From Carex sylvatica (taxonomy: Eukaryota; Streptophyta; Magnoliopsida; Poales; Cyperaceae): DNA of 64,000 nt. Each line of letters starts with the position of its first letter. Positions within the stretch are counted from its first letter, which is position 1. The translations under genes were made by a program, and so were the position numbers. The notes under the pieces were generated by a model. It was given only the letters and a program-made list of their open reading frames with translations. It was not told the DNA's origin and searched no databases. The DNA lies in contig CAXKVR010000045.1 in assembly GCA_964058845.1 (NCBI GenBank), positions 248,001 to 312,000 on the forward strand, given 5' to 3'. Positions 23,116-35,590 of the stretch are shown in pieces.

Positions 23116-24515
23116 CTCAAAATCGCATGAGGTATAGATGTCAATCAATCTTTCTTCAACCAAATATATAAACATATACTAAATAAAAATACACATGGAC
23201 TAGACCTCCAACTCATTGCCTATTTGTCACAAGGCAAACGATACCTTTTAGCATAACTATTATGATATAATGGATCAGTTTTAGAAATCGGAAAAAAAAA
23301 ATATAATGTCAATATATTTTGCAATAGTATGAGTTCTCAACAAACCAAAACAAGAAAGATCCCAACGCTATATATTTATGCATTGCAAAATTTGCAGCTC
23401 TCAGCTTATATAAATACACAATCAAGTGATGAGTTGATCAATTCAGGACTGCACTAAACAAAGCATCACAATCCTCAGTACTCCAACTGCCCAATATTTC
23501 AACAAAAAAAGAAAAGAAAAAAATGGGAAATATAAAGTAATTTCAATTTAATTTCTTAATTTTCTAAACTAATCCACATCAAGAAAAAGGGTCCTCATTT
23601 TATACCTTCCAGTCCTATTTTATTTCTCACCATATTAACATCAGTGATGGTTATTGTGAGCCCGTCAACACCGTCAGTTTACAACCAACAACCATTACCA
23701 ATATTCATCATCATTGACGATATTTAGATGAAGGACCATCGCTGATGTTAACCTCCAATTAATGATCCATCAATTTCATGAAATAAATTAACCACAACGT
23801 CACCAGTAGAAGTCCCCTCCCTGAAATCAGTGAAGGAATCACAAAAGGGTCCTGAACGCCTGGACGAGTGGAGAGAAGAGAGGCAAGCAACGTCCGTGGC
23901 CATGCTAGAGGCGTTGGGATCAATGGTGCGAGAGTAGGATGTAGTGTTGGCTTGAGTGAGTTGAGAGAGACAGGAGGGGTCAGAGGGGGGCGGTGTCGGG
24001 GTCAGGGTCAAGAGGGGAATAAAGGGCGAAAGAGTGAAACAGAGAGAGAAAGAGAGCGGGCGTGGTCAGGAGCACACCGGAGGTGGTTAGACCCTCTAAT
24101 TCTATGCTTTGATATGCACAAATCTCAGCACAATTAAATCAAAATTTTGAGACAAGTTTGGAACATAAAACATTGGAGCATTTGAGCTTAATTATGTGTG
24201 CCTCTTAGTGAGCTTAATCTTAATTAAAACATATCGAATCGAACTTAAACGATCAATACAGACTATTGAAACCGAACTATTTCACAAGTGATGTATTTAC
24301 AAGCAAAATTTATAAATTTCCGAATTAATATAATACAAAGTCAAATGACTATAAAATTTATAAAATCTTTTAATTAATGTATTCATTATAACTTGTAATA
24401 CACAACCGAAAGTACGAACCACATCAGACTTATGAGAAATCTCAAACATGAAAAAAAAAAAGAAAAGACTCCAATAATTTGATCATCATCAGTAAATTAC
24501 GCAGAACTGCGGTAA
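23116..24515. other. 3' flank of the first transporter gene; locally GC-richer block without assignable gene
   Basis: 23640-24100 is richer in G and C than its surroundings and has overlapping frames of about 88 codons on both strands, neither recognisable. A purine-rich tract (gagagagaaagagag) lies near 24040. 24300-24440 aligns with the 3' flank of the second transporter (51200-51320), supporting a segmental duplication. Confidence 0.5.
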
Positions 24516-25955
24516 TTAATTATTCTCCTCTTCTTCAATGTGATTCGTCAACTCTCTCCCTTTGGTCTCAGCCAAGCATGTGCAACACAATCCGCAAAAC
24601 GTAATTGCAAGTCCAAAGAACCCAAACGACCAAAATCTATTGTTCTGTCCTTTGGCTGACAGAATCGGTGCTAAGACGGCTGCAAAAAGACCAGATTCTC
24701 TTACTAACCCAATCGCCGTGTTGCGTACAGTCGTCGGGAATAGCTCTGCAGAGTATATCAAAAGCACATTAAATGCCGTGCAAGCTCCGCAGTAGGATAT
24801 CACTTCAGCTGCCAGCTGCATTTTCTTGGCTGTACCTACTGTGTCGAATGCACATACGAGGCTAAAGAGACCACTCAGTGTAGTCAGCATGAGAATTGAA
24901 CTCCGACGACCCATTGTTGTAGTAAGAAATAAGGTTAAGAGAGAGGCAGGTAACTCCGATAGTGCGTTTAGAGCAACACTGCTATAGAGGTTGCTTCCCA
25001 AGTTGTTGACACTGAAAGGCATCCCGTAGTAAGCGAAACTTATTCCTAAACCAGCCGTCATAACTGCTACAAGCCGCCATGGTGTCTGTCTCGACGTGCA
25101 CAATATTTTCATCGAAACAAAGAAATTATAGCCTTCATCAGCACCATTATTTTGCTCATTCATCTTCGAATGACGAGCTTGATTCCTGCCTTGCACTTTG
25201 AGCCACCTCGGTGACTCCGGAACGGTATAGTAAAGTAAAAAAGTGTAACAAAATGCAGGAATATTTGTCCAGAGGTACAGTGACCTCCATGACAAGTCTT
25301 GACCAATATAAGCCATAATTGGTAAAGTCAAGAACCCTAACATGTAAAAAATAAAACCCAGAACGCTTATCATTTCGCGCCACTGCTGATCTACAGTTTC
25401 CATTGAGAGGACAAGGGCCGTTGTGCCGATTGAAGCACGCCCGAGGCCACAGATAAATTTAAGTGCTGAGTAAATTAAAACATTTGGCGAAAATACAGTC
25501 ATGCTTCCAGCCAATGACATGATAAGGCATGATAGGAAGAGCAGCATTTTGCGGCCAAGAACAGAATCTGCAAGTGTAGATAGAAACAGGCCCCCAACAA
25601 GGCAACCGGCAAAGAAAGCAGAAGCAGGAAGTGACAAAAGAACTGTATTTTCGCATTGAAGGCCCCACTCTGACACAATGGAGGTATTGGCTGGTGAGGC
25701 CCAAGACCATGAGCCAGGCTGGAGGCCACAAGGGCTGGAAGCTTGTTTGCAGATAGGATCAGTCAGGTCGTGACACGTCCACTTAGGCTCGGCATCTGTA
25801 AAAATGGTGATGAAAGTCTGCTGGCCATCAAAGGCCCATGCGAAGGTGATGATAATTGATTGAAGAATCTTGATTGAGCTGCGTTGGCCAGCTCGGGCCA
25901 CTGTGTTGCTTTCATGGTCTGAACTCTGAGGAAGGAGGGGAGCTAGATCAACCAT
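24516..25955 (-). CDS. Organic cation/carnitine transporter-like protein, copy 1
   Basis: Single uninterrupted frame of 479 codons from ATG. Member of the plant OCT group of the major facilitator superfamily, with about 12 membrane helices; family members move organic cations or carnitine-like solutes. Visible hallmarks: first helix followed by a long loop with cysteines at 61, 69, 76 and 101; DSVLGRK (130-136) in the loop 2-3 position; PESPRWL (246-252) before the central cytosolic loop; TMGRRSS (347-353); AELFPTTVRN (403-412); acidic tail after ETKGREL (463-469). Closest relative in the window is 51404-52870, very similar along its whole length. Near the stop a small indel gives this copy a tail six residues shorter than copy 2. 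A LINE occupies the upstream region from about 26510. Substrate cannot be told from sequence. Confidence 0.92.
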   Translation of the reverse strand: MVDLAPLLPQSSDHESNTVARAGQRSSIKILQSIIITFAWAFDGQQTFITIFTDAEPKWTCHDLTDPICKQASSPCGLQPGSWSWASPANTSIVSEWGLQCENTVLLSLPASAFFAGCLVGGLFLSTLADSVLGRKMLLFLSCLIMSLAGSMTVFSPNVLIYSALKFICGLGRASIGTTALVLSMETVDQQWREMISVLGFIFYMLGFLTLPIMAYIGQDLSWRSLYLWTNIPAFCYTFLLYYTVPESPRWLKVQGRNQARHSKMNEQNNGADEGYNFFVSMKILCTSRQTPWRLVAVMTAGLGISFAYYGMPFSVNNLGSNLYSSVALNALSELPASLLTLFLTTTMGRRSSILMLTTLSGLFSLVCAFDTVGTAKKMQLAAEVISYCGACTAFNVLLIYSAELFPTTVRNTAIGLVRESGLFAAVLAPILSAKGQNNRFWSFGFFGLAITFCGLCCTCLAETKGRELTNHIEEEENN

Positions 25956-26509
25956 TCTTTATTTATTTATATATTTTGCTGAGGTTTTTCTTTTGTCTGT
26001 ATTTTGGAACTCCTTATTTTCAAAGAAAATTGTTTCTTGCAATTCTGTTTTGAGGATATATAAAAGAAGAAGATGGGTATCAAGTATCAACTTCCTTTTT
26101 TATTTTCTCGTTTAAAATGGGTTCACGCAGAATATATATGTTTTTCAACGAAAAGGGGTCATGGAAAATGATGGAGATTTATTTTCTCGTTCGTACAATT
26201 CAGATTATTTTAACATAGGGATCATTAATTGTACACCTTGTCAAGATTCAACATCAGTTATCAGTATATGGAAAATTTGAAATCTTTTTTTTTTCTTTTT
26301 CTTTTTTTAGAATGAGATAAGGTTAAAGTCTGTATATTAAGTTAGATATTGAGATTCAAATCATCAAATCTATGATTCTTTACGTGAAAGATAATACCTT
26401 ATGGGCTATCCATTACAGTACATAATATATAATTCTTCTTTTTTAATTTGTTTGTGGAAAATATGTTCATGGACTTGGTGGAACTGGCTAACCCCAGCTA
26501 TACCATAGA
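25956..26509 (-). promoter_or_regulatory. Upstream region of transporter copy 1
   Basis: Aligns in patches with the upstream region of copy 2 (52871-53420), including 'acttggtggaactggctaac' near 26474, matching 'acttggtggaattggctaac' near 53377. Similarity ends near 26506, where LINE sequence begins. No element can be assigned with confidence. Confidence 0.55.
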
Positions 26510-29500
26510 GTTGAATAAAGCTCTTCAATTTGATGAATTATATTAAATAAAAAGCATTATTTAGAGTAACAATAGATTAGAGGAGTTATTACAAGAAGAA
26601 GAGGATCACTGGAGATTGAGATCTAGACAATTATGGTTGAAAGGTGGTGATGCAAACACTAAATACTTCCATAAAATTGCATCACATAGATCTAAGAAAA
26701 ACCAAATTAATAGTTTAATGATAGATAACACTCTTACTCACAACATGGTAGATATTAGACATCACATAGTTGAATATTACAAGGATTTATTAGATACTCC
26801 TGGACTTCAGTATGGCCATTTAGATGCACAATTTTGAGATGGGAGAGACAAACTTACTAGCCTAGAACAATGAGAATTAGAATAACCTTTTAGTGAAACT
26901 GATCTTAAGAATGATGTGTTTGCCTCTGATCGAAATGGGGCATCTAGCCCAGATGGATTCACTTTTAAATTTTATCAATTTTTCTGGGACATAGTTAAGA
27001 ATGATCTTATGATTCTCGCTCATTTTTTCTATGAGAACAACTTAAATTTACATAGTACTAATAAGTCATGTATATATCTCATACCTAAGGAAAAAGATGC
27101 AAACACTATTAAGAAATTTAGACCCATTAGTCTAGTTAATTGTAGTTTTAAGATTCTCTCTAAATTACTTACCAATAGATTAGAATTAGTGATGAATAGA
27201 ATAATAGATCACAGTCAAGCTGCCTTTATTAAGAATAGATACATATTAAATAATGTCATTCTGAGTCAAGAAATCTTGCACTCATGTCATACTAATAAGC
27301 AAGCTGGAGTAGTGATTAAACTAGATTTTGAAAAAGCATACGATAAGATAAATTAGGATTATCTTTTAGAAATACTACATGGTAGAAATTTTGATAATAG
27401 ATGGATCCAATGGATCACTCAATGGCTTCAAAGCTCCCAATCTTGTATGACTATTAATAAGGAGCTTAGTCATTATTTCTATTGTAAAAGAGGAGTTCTA
27501 CAAGGGGACCCCTTACCCCTTTCTTATAATTTTGGCAACAGATACACTTAGCAAGATATTATCTAAATGTAGACTAGCTAATGTTATAATAGGTCTAGGT
27601 CCCCAATGTGTAGACAATAGGGCCATTACTAACTGCCACTACGCAGATGACACAATTCTTTTCTTGGCAGCCCAAGAAGAAAATGTGGAGGCTGCATGGT
27701 GGGCTATATTAGCCTTTGAATTCATTTCTGGGATAAAAGTCAATTATGATAAAACAGAGATGTTTCCATTACATGCAGATAGAAATTCAACTCTTAATCA
27801 ATTGTTTAGATGCTCATGGGGAGAATTTCCAATGAAGTATTTAGGTCTTCCATTATATTACAAAAAAACTGCAAATTTCTGATTGGGCATTCCTAGTTGA
27901 TAAAGTAGAAAGTAGACTACAATTGTGGAAAAGTACTATGTTATCTATAGGAGATAGACTTACATTATTAAACTCAGTTCTTACTGCTATTTCCCTCTAT
28001 GCTCTTTCAGTGTATAAAGTTTCTCTTACTGCTATCAAACTTATAGATAAAATTAGAAGAAGGTTTATGTGGCAAGGTAATTCAAAGAATAAAAAATACA
28101 TTCTTTTAGATTGGTATACATCTAGGCTAGCCAAAAACTTTGGAGGATTAGGCATTTTAGACCTTCGACAAATGAACATCTCTATTTTACTTAAGTGGTG
28201 GTGGAAACTTAAAAATAATGACCATGTTGGCCTTTCAAAAACACTTATCATATACAAATATATCAGATATCATATAGCTTATCTTTCTCCATTTTGGTCT
28301 TCTATAATAACTTAGTCATATTGGGGATATGAGTTCTACTTATACCTCTGGCATACAAACTCAAGTTAGGTTCTGGTTAGATCAGTGGTACCAAAACTAC
28401 TCCCTATCTATCAAATATTATTCCTTGTTCTCTAAATGCACTAACAAAACAGTCATATTAGCTGATGTCATACACACTCAAGGGCAGATCTGAAATTTAT
28501 AATAGAACTGGTAGGTATAGATTATTGAGAATGGTTAGAATTACTTACCATTATTAGCTCTACTTCATTCACATTGCCATATAACAAGATAGATTGGAGG
28601 TGAAAAAATTCAGGGAAGTTCTCAACTCACTCCATTTATACTATCTGAACTTTGGAGGGTACCAACCAACTAATGTCATGATACGGTAGCAATTACCAGT
28701 ACCCCCTAAACTAAGAATCTTCATGTAGTTAGTTACACACAATCTCATACTGACCAAAGAGAACCTTACTAAAAAAGGCTGGACAGGTAACACTCAGTGC
28801 CAAATTTGTGGTCAGCATGAAAAGTAGATAATTTATTCCTAATGTGTGATTTAGCTCAACTGGTTTGATTTTGGTTAGGAAAAAGTCAAGAGATAATGCA
28901 TCAATGGCATAATTGAGATACTTTGATGCAGTTTGCTTATTCCCTTAACCCTGCGAATAGAACAGGTTTCCTAATTATTCTAAGTGCTGTCACATGGACT
29001 CTTTGGAAAAATAGAAATGAAATGTGCTTCAATAATACTCAAGTTAAAACAGCTAGAACTTTGATTATGATTATAAAATCTCTTTGTTTGTATTGGATAG
29101 GTATGCTGAAGAAGAAGATCAAGGATTATGTTGGAGAGTGGCTGCCAGTAATTGAAGATGTTATTCATATTAGCCAGTTCGTGCCTATGCCTATGGTGGT
29201 ACACAAGCCCACTGAGACAGATGAGGGCTCTGAGTCCCCTTGATGGCAAATGAAGAAAGCTTCACCATTTTGCTCTAACTACTTACTTTACCTTAGCCCC
29301 ATCATGAGTAGCTTAGTATTAGCTAATCTGACGTACTTTTGGACTTTAGCTTTAGTTTTACTATGGTTGATGTATGAACTATTTGCTGTTTTTGTGGCTT
29401 GATTCTATTTGACTTTCAGTTGAAGTGACTCCTTGGTGGAGGTTACACTGTGACTAATTTTGTAATTATCTAATTTCAGTAATATGAAATAGGCTAATGC

Positions 29501-29519
29501 CTCTTTAAAAAAAAAAAAA
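26510..29519 (+). mobile_element. 5'-truncated, decayed L1-type LINE
   Basis: Reverse-transcriptase blocks run in order: WLKGGDANTKYFHK (26637-26680), SSPDGFTFKFYQFFW (about 26945-26990), LIPKEKDAN and FRPISLVNC (about 27075-27140), KLDFEKAYD (about 27320), an RGVLQGDPL-like block near 27490, YADD (27640-27651), a downstream MKYLGLPLYYKK block, GGLGILDL (about 28140-28165), and a zf-RVT-like CQICGQH near 28800. Stops and frameshifts break it into pieces, so it is inactive. A poly(A) tract (about 29507-29519) marks the 3' end. The endonuclease domain is missing. Its left edge lies where the two transporter upstream regions stop matching. Confidence 0.9.
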
Positions 29520-31700
29520 CATTATTGATCAATATCATAATTACAAATTATGATATAATGTCAATGTATACATTGCCTTAAGAGCCGTTGAAATGGGCTT
29601 ATGCGCCCCTTATATAATTAAACATGCATGTCGGACAGGAGCAAAACTCACGTATCTCATGGTATGATGCACGTATCCTGCCGTATCCTATAGTTTGACC
29701 ACGTATCAGAGACCGTATCAAGGAGTCAAAGGATACGTATCGTGTCCGATACAGATACGGAGCCTATATAGGAGTATCGGGGTAATATAGACAGAAATTA
29801 ATGGTAAAAATTTGAAGAGGAGAAACAGAAATAAAGCTGCAGAAGAAAGTAGGGTAGAATTTGCAAAATGCCACTTGGTTTTTTTGCTAATTGTGTTGCA
29901 CTCCAAGTGTATTATTTCCAACAAAAGCTGAATCCAGCGAACGGGCCAGTTAAAGCTCCAGTCCATATATGCGCCTTGTTTTAATGATGCCTTTGTTTGA
30001 TTTTGAGTTTTTCATGTAACGGGCCCGTTTGTCCGGCTTTTTTGCAACCTGTTTTGAGCTGCTTTTATCAGTTTTTTCCTTTGCTTATAATGGGGTCATT
30101 GGGTGTCGTATTATTCTCTGTAAATTTTGGAATTTTTAATTTTAATCAAAGTTGAATAATTAAAAGTTTTTTTTACATTAGTATTTATCTAATTCTTCCT
30201 TGAATATTAAATTTGTTTAATTTAAATATAGTACGTGTGTATTTTTTTTAAATAATTCTTCCATGAATATTTGTTTAATTGTTCCGATATATATAATACA
30301 TGTATAATTTTCAAATAGTTCAAATTTCTAATGCAAACAATATATACACTAAAATGCTAATATTATTTTCTAAAGACTATAATATTTTTCATAAATTATG
30401 CAATAATTGGGGTATATACATGTATTATTTACAAAATTCGAAATTTTTATTTTTACCATTAATAAAAAAAACAAATAACCATGAATTTGTGAAAATTTCA
30501 TTTTTAATATGGCCACAACTACCGATGGTGGACAAAAATGGAGTGTGTGCCACCTAAATGGAGGATAACGACTTTTTTTTTAAAATTGCAGCTGTGTAAA
30601 AAATAAAATTATGACGAAATCGTGATTGTTTAGTTTATCTTCTTTTTTTAATAATATATTTAAAAATTTCGGTTGCAAAATCAGGAAAATTCCATCAATT
30701 ATACGAAAATCAGATGAATTATTCACAAGAATTTATTAATTCGTCCATTCATTGAGAGGAATGCTGGATAATAATAAATTGAACATATCTAGGATGAATA
30801 TTATTTACAAAGTTGTGACAATCTTTAACTGCCGAATAGCTAATTAGGATTTTTTTTTTTTTTTTCTAAGAGTAGGCATTTTGCCTAATATGAATTTTGC
30901 TTTAAAAAAAGAGATTTCATTACGTGGAAGAAGAAAAAAAAAACCTTAGAAGTACAAGCACATTAAAGAAGCCAGCTAGAATCTAGTTGGAATGATTTGG
31001 CTGCTAACATATATTATACAACAAAGCTAAATGGATAATATATCACAAGTACGTAGTGCACGATTAGTCTTGGTTCTTAACAATCCAATTTCAGACTCGT
31101 TACATTTTTTTCTTGTCCTGGGGGGATTAACTGTTACAAATAGAGAAATGTTTGAGCAAAACCCGAATAAATAAAGCATATATAGATAATTATTCTTGTG
31201 TGAGGCTATATATGATACTATGTGCACAGTGTCAATTGATTTGTACTACGGATTAAGATTTTTGTTATAAATATGCAAACAGTAGATTCAAACTATTTAA
31301 CATACATGATCTCTGTATGAATATGTACTTGTTACCTAAATTTTACATTTTAAGAATTATTTTTTTATATGAATAGAAAATCACTTGATTTGAAAATTCT
31401 ATACTAGTACTAAAAAATAATAAATTTCTATCCATCTAAAAAAATTGTAAAATTTAATTTACAAATACATATTTATATAAAAACTATGTTGAACAATTCT
31501 AACCTATTGTAGAATTTTGAAACTCAAAATTTGAGTCCATAATATGAGCTAATATGCATTATGTATAGTAGCATTGCCTCACTCATTATTAATACATCAA
31601 AGCTCTTTCTTACAATCTCGTTGGTAAAGCTTCCTAAAGGGAGAGATTGCAGTAGATGTATGGGTGGTACTTTGAAGAAAATAACTGTGGCAGATCTAGA
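29520..31700. other. AT-rich intergenic; dispersed 'GATACG' repeat at 29630-29800
   Basis: 29630-29800 is dense in CGTATC/GATACG words and contains 'aggagtatcggggtaatata', related to the repeat at 15635 and 18660. 29800-31700 is AT-rich with poly(T)/poly(A) runs. No gene, RNA or clear element is visible. Confidence 0.5.
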
Positions 31701-31711
31701 GTAGGCCAGGG

Positions 31712-31942
31712 TTTCGCCAACGAGATAGGAGTAGGTCCAATTTCCATTGGACCTACTTTTAGGTTCAATGGGTTCTATCACCGTATGATTAGTATTAAGA
31801 TTTGTGAGCACAGAAATTAATAAAAACTCACACAGATTTTAATACAGAGTGCACGAATCTTGATGTATTTGGACGGTCACAACACCCATCGAACCAAAGT
31901 AGGTCCAATAGGCATCGGATCTACTCCGACTCCTTCGCCAAC
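31712..31942. mobile_element. Short MITE with inverted termini of about 58 bp
   Basis: Left terminus includes 'cgccaacgagataggagtag', right terminus in reverse 'ttggcgaaggagtcggagta'; further in, 'attggacctactttt', 'ggttc' and 'atgggt' match on both sides. The left arm also has an internal hairpin (taggtccaat...attggaccta). The target duplication is not evident. Confidence 0.7.
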
Positions 31943-32848
31943 ATGTTAACTTAAGAGAGAGCTAGCAATCTTACAATTATTTTGCTGATGTCAGGTTTTA
32001 TCCGGTACAATTTAATGGGTTGTCATTAGTTAATTAGCAAATGCATGATTCTGGAATCTGGACATTGTCACATGGACCATGCGCCTTGCAGTGATCTCTG
32101 TTTTGGAATTTTGGATGAATAGTAGTTATTGTACTCTGTTATTGTTAAGTAGTCTTGAAGTGTAAATTCTATTTAACCAATTAACACAATTTAATTAATT
32201 AAATTCGTAAGATAGGGTTAATTATAGTATATAACTAACTTTCTAGCCAACTCATATGATACATATATTTGAAAAATATTATTTAAATTAAAATTAAGTT
32301 TGTAAATGTGTTCTTGATAATTTAGATATATAGAATTGATACTAAATTTAAGTTGATTGGGAATTCCATTTGCCATTTATCATAAAACCAATAAAACTTC
32401 GCCGTTAAAAAATTATTGTTTGATGAAATGTTAAACATAGACTTCGCAGTTTCTGCAATGATTTAAAAAAATAATAATAATAATATGTTAAACATGCGAT
32501 CTTTGAAACATATTCCAATTTGATAAATGACATATCTAAATAATTGAAAACACATCTGCAATTTTAATTTATTTTAATTTAATTATTATTTTTCAAATAT
32601 ATATATACCATTGAATTTGTGTTAAAATCATCACCGAATTTTGTATCTCGTCTGCGGTAAAGTAGAATTGGAGCTGAATGCCTAGTTTTGGGGACATTTA
32701 ACAGTTTATTGTATCGGTAAAAATGCCAATAAGGAGAAAAAATTATAAGGCTGGGTACGGCTGAGAATTAATTTTTGGCCAACTTGAAAAATAATGTCTT
32801 TCGGGTTCGAAATTCAGATTGAAATTAATTTTGTAAATATTGGAACTA
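31943..32848. other. AT-rich intergenic, nothing identified
   Basis: No frames of interest, no inverted repeat, and no similarity to other parts of the window that I could see. Confidence 0.5.
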
Positions 32849-34086
32849 GCGGTTGGTTTTTTTTTTTTTTTTTTGAAAATAAGATAGAGTCAAGCTCCTA
32901 ATTTTATATTTTATTGATAAATTAAAAATAAGATACAATTAAAAGAGTCAAAAAGCAAGAAATTGTTCAATGGGTATTGAGCAAAAATAAAATAAAAAAT
33001 ACATCTCTTGTACCACTTGACCAATCAATTGAAAAATAGAACAAAAATTATCTCTAAAGATTGAATTGCGCGCATCTCTCTCTCCATAATATGAAGATGG
33101 CAATCATGAAGACTCTTCTCAACTACATAGGGTACTTATTTTGAAGAATAGCACACAATAATTTGGCATTTATCATTTCACCATATCTATGTGAGAGCAC
33201 TGGTAAAATCACGATTTGTAAGGATTGGTAGAGAGATAAGGGGAATGAGCATTCATTAAATAAGTGTGTCACCATATCTACACTTTATTTGCAGAGGTAG
33301 CAGATGCTTGGAAGAGACCATTCTTGTTTCATCAAGTTGTCAGTTGTTAGAATTTTATTTTGAATTGCCAATCAAGCAAAGATTTGTATCCTAGATGGTA
33401 TTCTCACATTCCAAATATTTTTTTATCTCTGTGCATTTGTAAACTCCTTCTTGAATGAAGTTGTAAAGAGAATTACAAGTAAATAATCCGTTGAAATTAA
33501 GAACAATGACCATGGAAAAGAAGACGTAACATAGAATTTTGCTCTTACTCTGCTTGAAGGGACATATTCAGCCTTATATTAAGATACCAATTATCTTGAG
33601 AGAGCTTGTTGTAGGCTCGCATCTTGGCAGAGTGAGAAAGAGTAGAGATTAGAATATGAGTATTTCAAAATACCATGTCCCCAATTGTGATGCCAGAACA
33701 AAATTACATGGCCATTTCCAGGATGAAAGGTAACATTTGGAAGGAATTTTGTTAGAATGTGCCTCAATCCTCGCATGAATGGTGTTGTTTGCAAAAGACT
33801 GACATCAATAAAGGAAATACCAGTAAACAAAAATGCTTGCTTCTATAGATAGACAGTTGATTGGAACCATTGCCACAACCAATTAGCTTGCAACGAAAGA
33901 TTTACGGTCTTTAAATCTCTAATGCCCAATCCTCCAACTTGTGTAGGTTGCAAGAAGAAAAGAGCATTGTCATCCTAGAAAATGGAAGCCTTAAAGCTTG
34001 AATGGCAGTAAATCGGCTAAACCAAGCGACAAGAAAATCCATAACTAAGATAAATAAGCACGAAGATAATGGGTCTCCTTGTCTAA

Positions 34087-35576
34087 TGTTCACACAAAAG
34101 CGTATGGTACAAAGTTTCAGTACAGCAAGCTGTACCTTTTAACCTTTAATACACCTTCGGTTCAGACTGCAAGTGCACAGTCCTATCGAGTAGTATATCG
34201 TCGGGTATCGATCACAGGGACGGTTCAAATCTAAACCGGACTCTACTTAAATCAGTTAAAGACTAAAAGTGAGAAATGGTTGGTTTTTGGTATTTAATTC
34301 CTAATCAGTTCAATAACAGTAATTAAATGAAAGACAGTAAATAAACTTGGTTTAAATCAATAATAAAAGGCGTTTCCAGGGTTTTAGACTTATCTCAGTT
34401 CTGCCTCTCAGTCCCTGACACGGACCGTGTAGTTTCCTACACGGGTCGTATCAGCTTACACGAGTCGTGTACTGTCATACACGGGTCGTGTGGACTTCGA
34501 GTTAATGCACCAGTCACTGTTTCTTTACGTGGTTCCTTTGTGTAGGGTTCAACTAACCAGACCTAATGTTTCTAAACCTCAACTGTCGTATGTTGGTTTA
34601 TTAACTTGGTATGGAATCTGCAATATATGCCCTCTTTGGGCTCTAAACCTTAACTGTCGTATATTGATTCGAGTTACCAAGTTACTTGTTTGGAATACTA
34701 AAGGTAACCTCTTATCCGTCGATAAGAGAAAATGTTCACCTTCCGGCTACTAGTTGGTTTCCCCTGTCGGATCACTAATCCTACCTCATGTACTTAGTCT
34801 GGTTGAAAGATCAAATTGGACACAGTACCTTATAGATGTGGCCTCATCTAGTGGTCAAACCAAATAATAATCAAGCAATTCAAACTAAGCAATTAAAATC
34901 AATCACAATCAAGCAAACACAAATTTCAACGTAAAAATCCAATAACTAGATGTAAAACAAAACATTCGATTACATCTTAACCCTAGAAACTAATAAAACT
35001 ACTCAAACATAGTACTAAAATAGATAACAAAGATAAAAGAATAAGAATTCATTCTAAAACCCGAAGTACAAAGAAGATCCACAATAAAAACTCGCGTCTT
35101 TTGCTTCTCAACTTTGTCTCCAAGCAATAGCCGTCAATCTCTAACCCTAGAATTGTCTCTCTGCTCCAGAATCCCTTCCTGGTGCAAGAAATCCCCTCTT
35201 TATAGCCTAGGTCGACTTTCCTTCCATCAGATTTCTTTCCAGAACACTAGATCTCTTTCCGGATTTGTCTGATACGACCCGTGTAACATCCTGTATGGGT
35301 CGTGTGCCTGTGTCTCTTCTGAGGTCGAGTCAACAGTCGTGTCTGTGGTCGAGTCGAGGTTGGTACGACCCGCACAAGATTGTACACGGGTCGTGTAAAT
35401 ACTTCTCAAATTCCAGATTCTCCTCGATTTCATCTCATTCCTGCAAAATAAGAACAAACTTGCAGCAGTACCACATTCTATGGATATTTTAATGAAATAC
35501 GACCGATTAAATAATTCTAGACACAGGTTTTGGTATAAAATATAGGTCGGAAAGTAGATATGTTTGTGGGATATCA
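34087..35576 (-). repeat. 3' LTR, family A
   Basis: 1490 bp, TG...CA. TATAAAG box at 35198-35204 on the minus strand. Dyad pairs upstream of it are centred at 35278/35299 and 35369/35390; downstream (U5 side) pairs are centred at 34424/34445 and 34464/34485. The block 'cgggtatcgatcacagggac' near 34203, shared with other Athila-like LTRs here, lies close to the 3' end. The 87-codon frame at 34490 exists in both LTRs and is not a gene. Confidence 0.93.
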
Positions 35577-35590
35577 AATTCCCCCAAGCT
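35577..35590 (-). other. Polypurine tract of the LTR retrotransposon
   Basis: On the minus strand AGCTTGGGGGAATT directly precedes the 3' LTR, the expected position for plus-strand DNA priming. The same motif abuts the family C LTR near 17514. Confidence 0.8.

Noticed and set aside
23748..24137. Frames of about 88 codons on both strands in a GC-richer block
   Set aside because: No recognisable homology, no ATG-led conserved frame and purine-rich low complexity; not supported as a gene.
24562..24795. Plus-strand frame opposite transporter copy 1 (also 51486-51701 opposite copy 2)
   Set aside because: Antisense shadow of the conserved transporter frame.
34490..34753. 87-codon frame repeated almost exactly at 40266-40529
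   Set aside because: Both lie at the same place in the two LTRs of one element; the repetition reflects LTR identity and not a gene pair.
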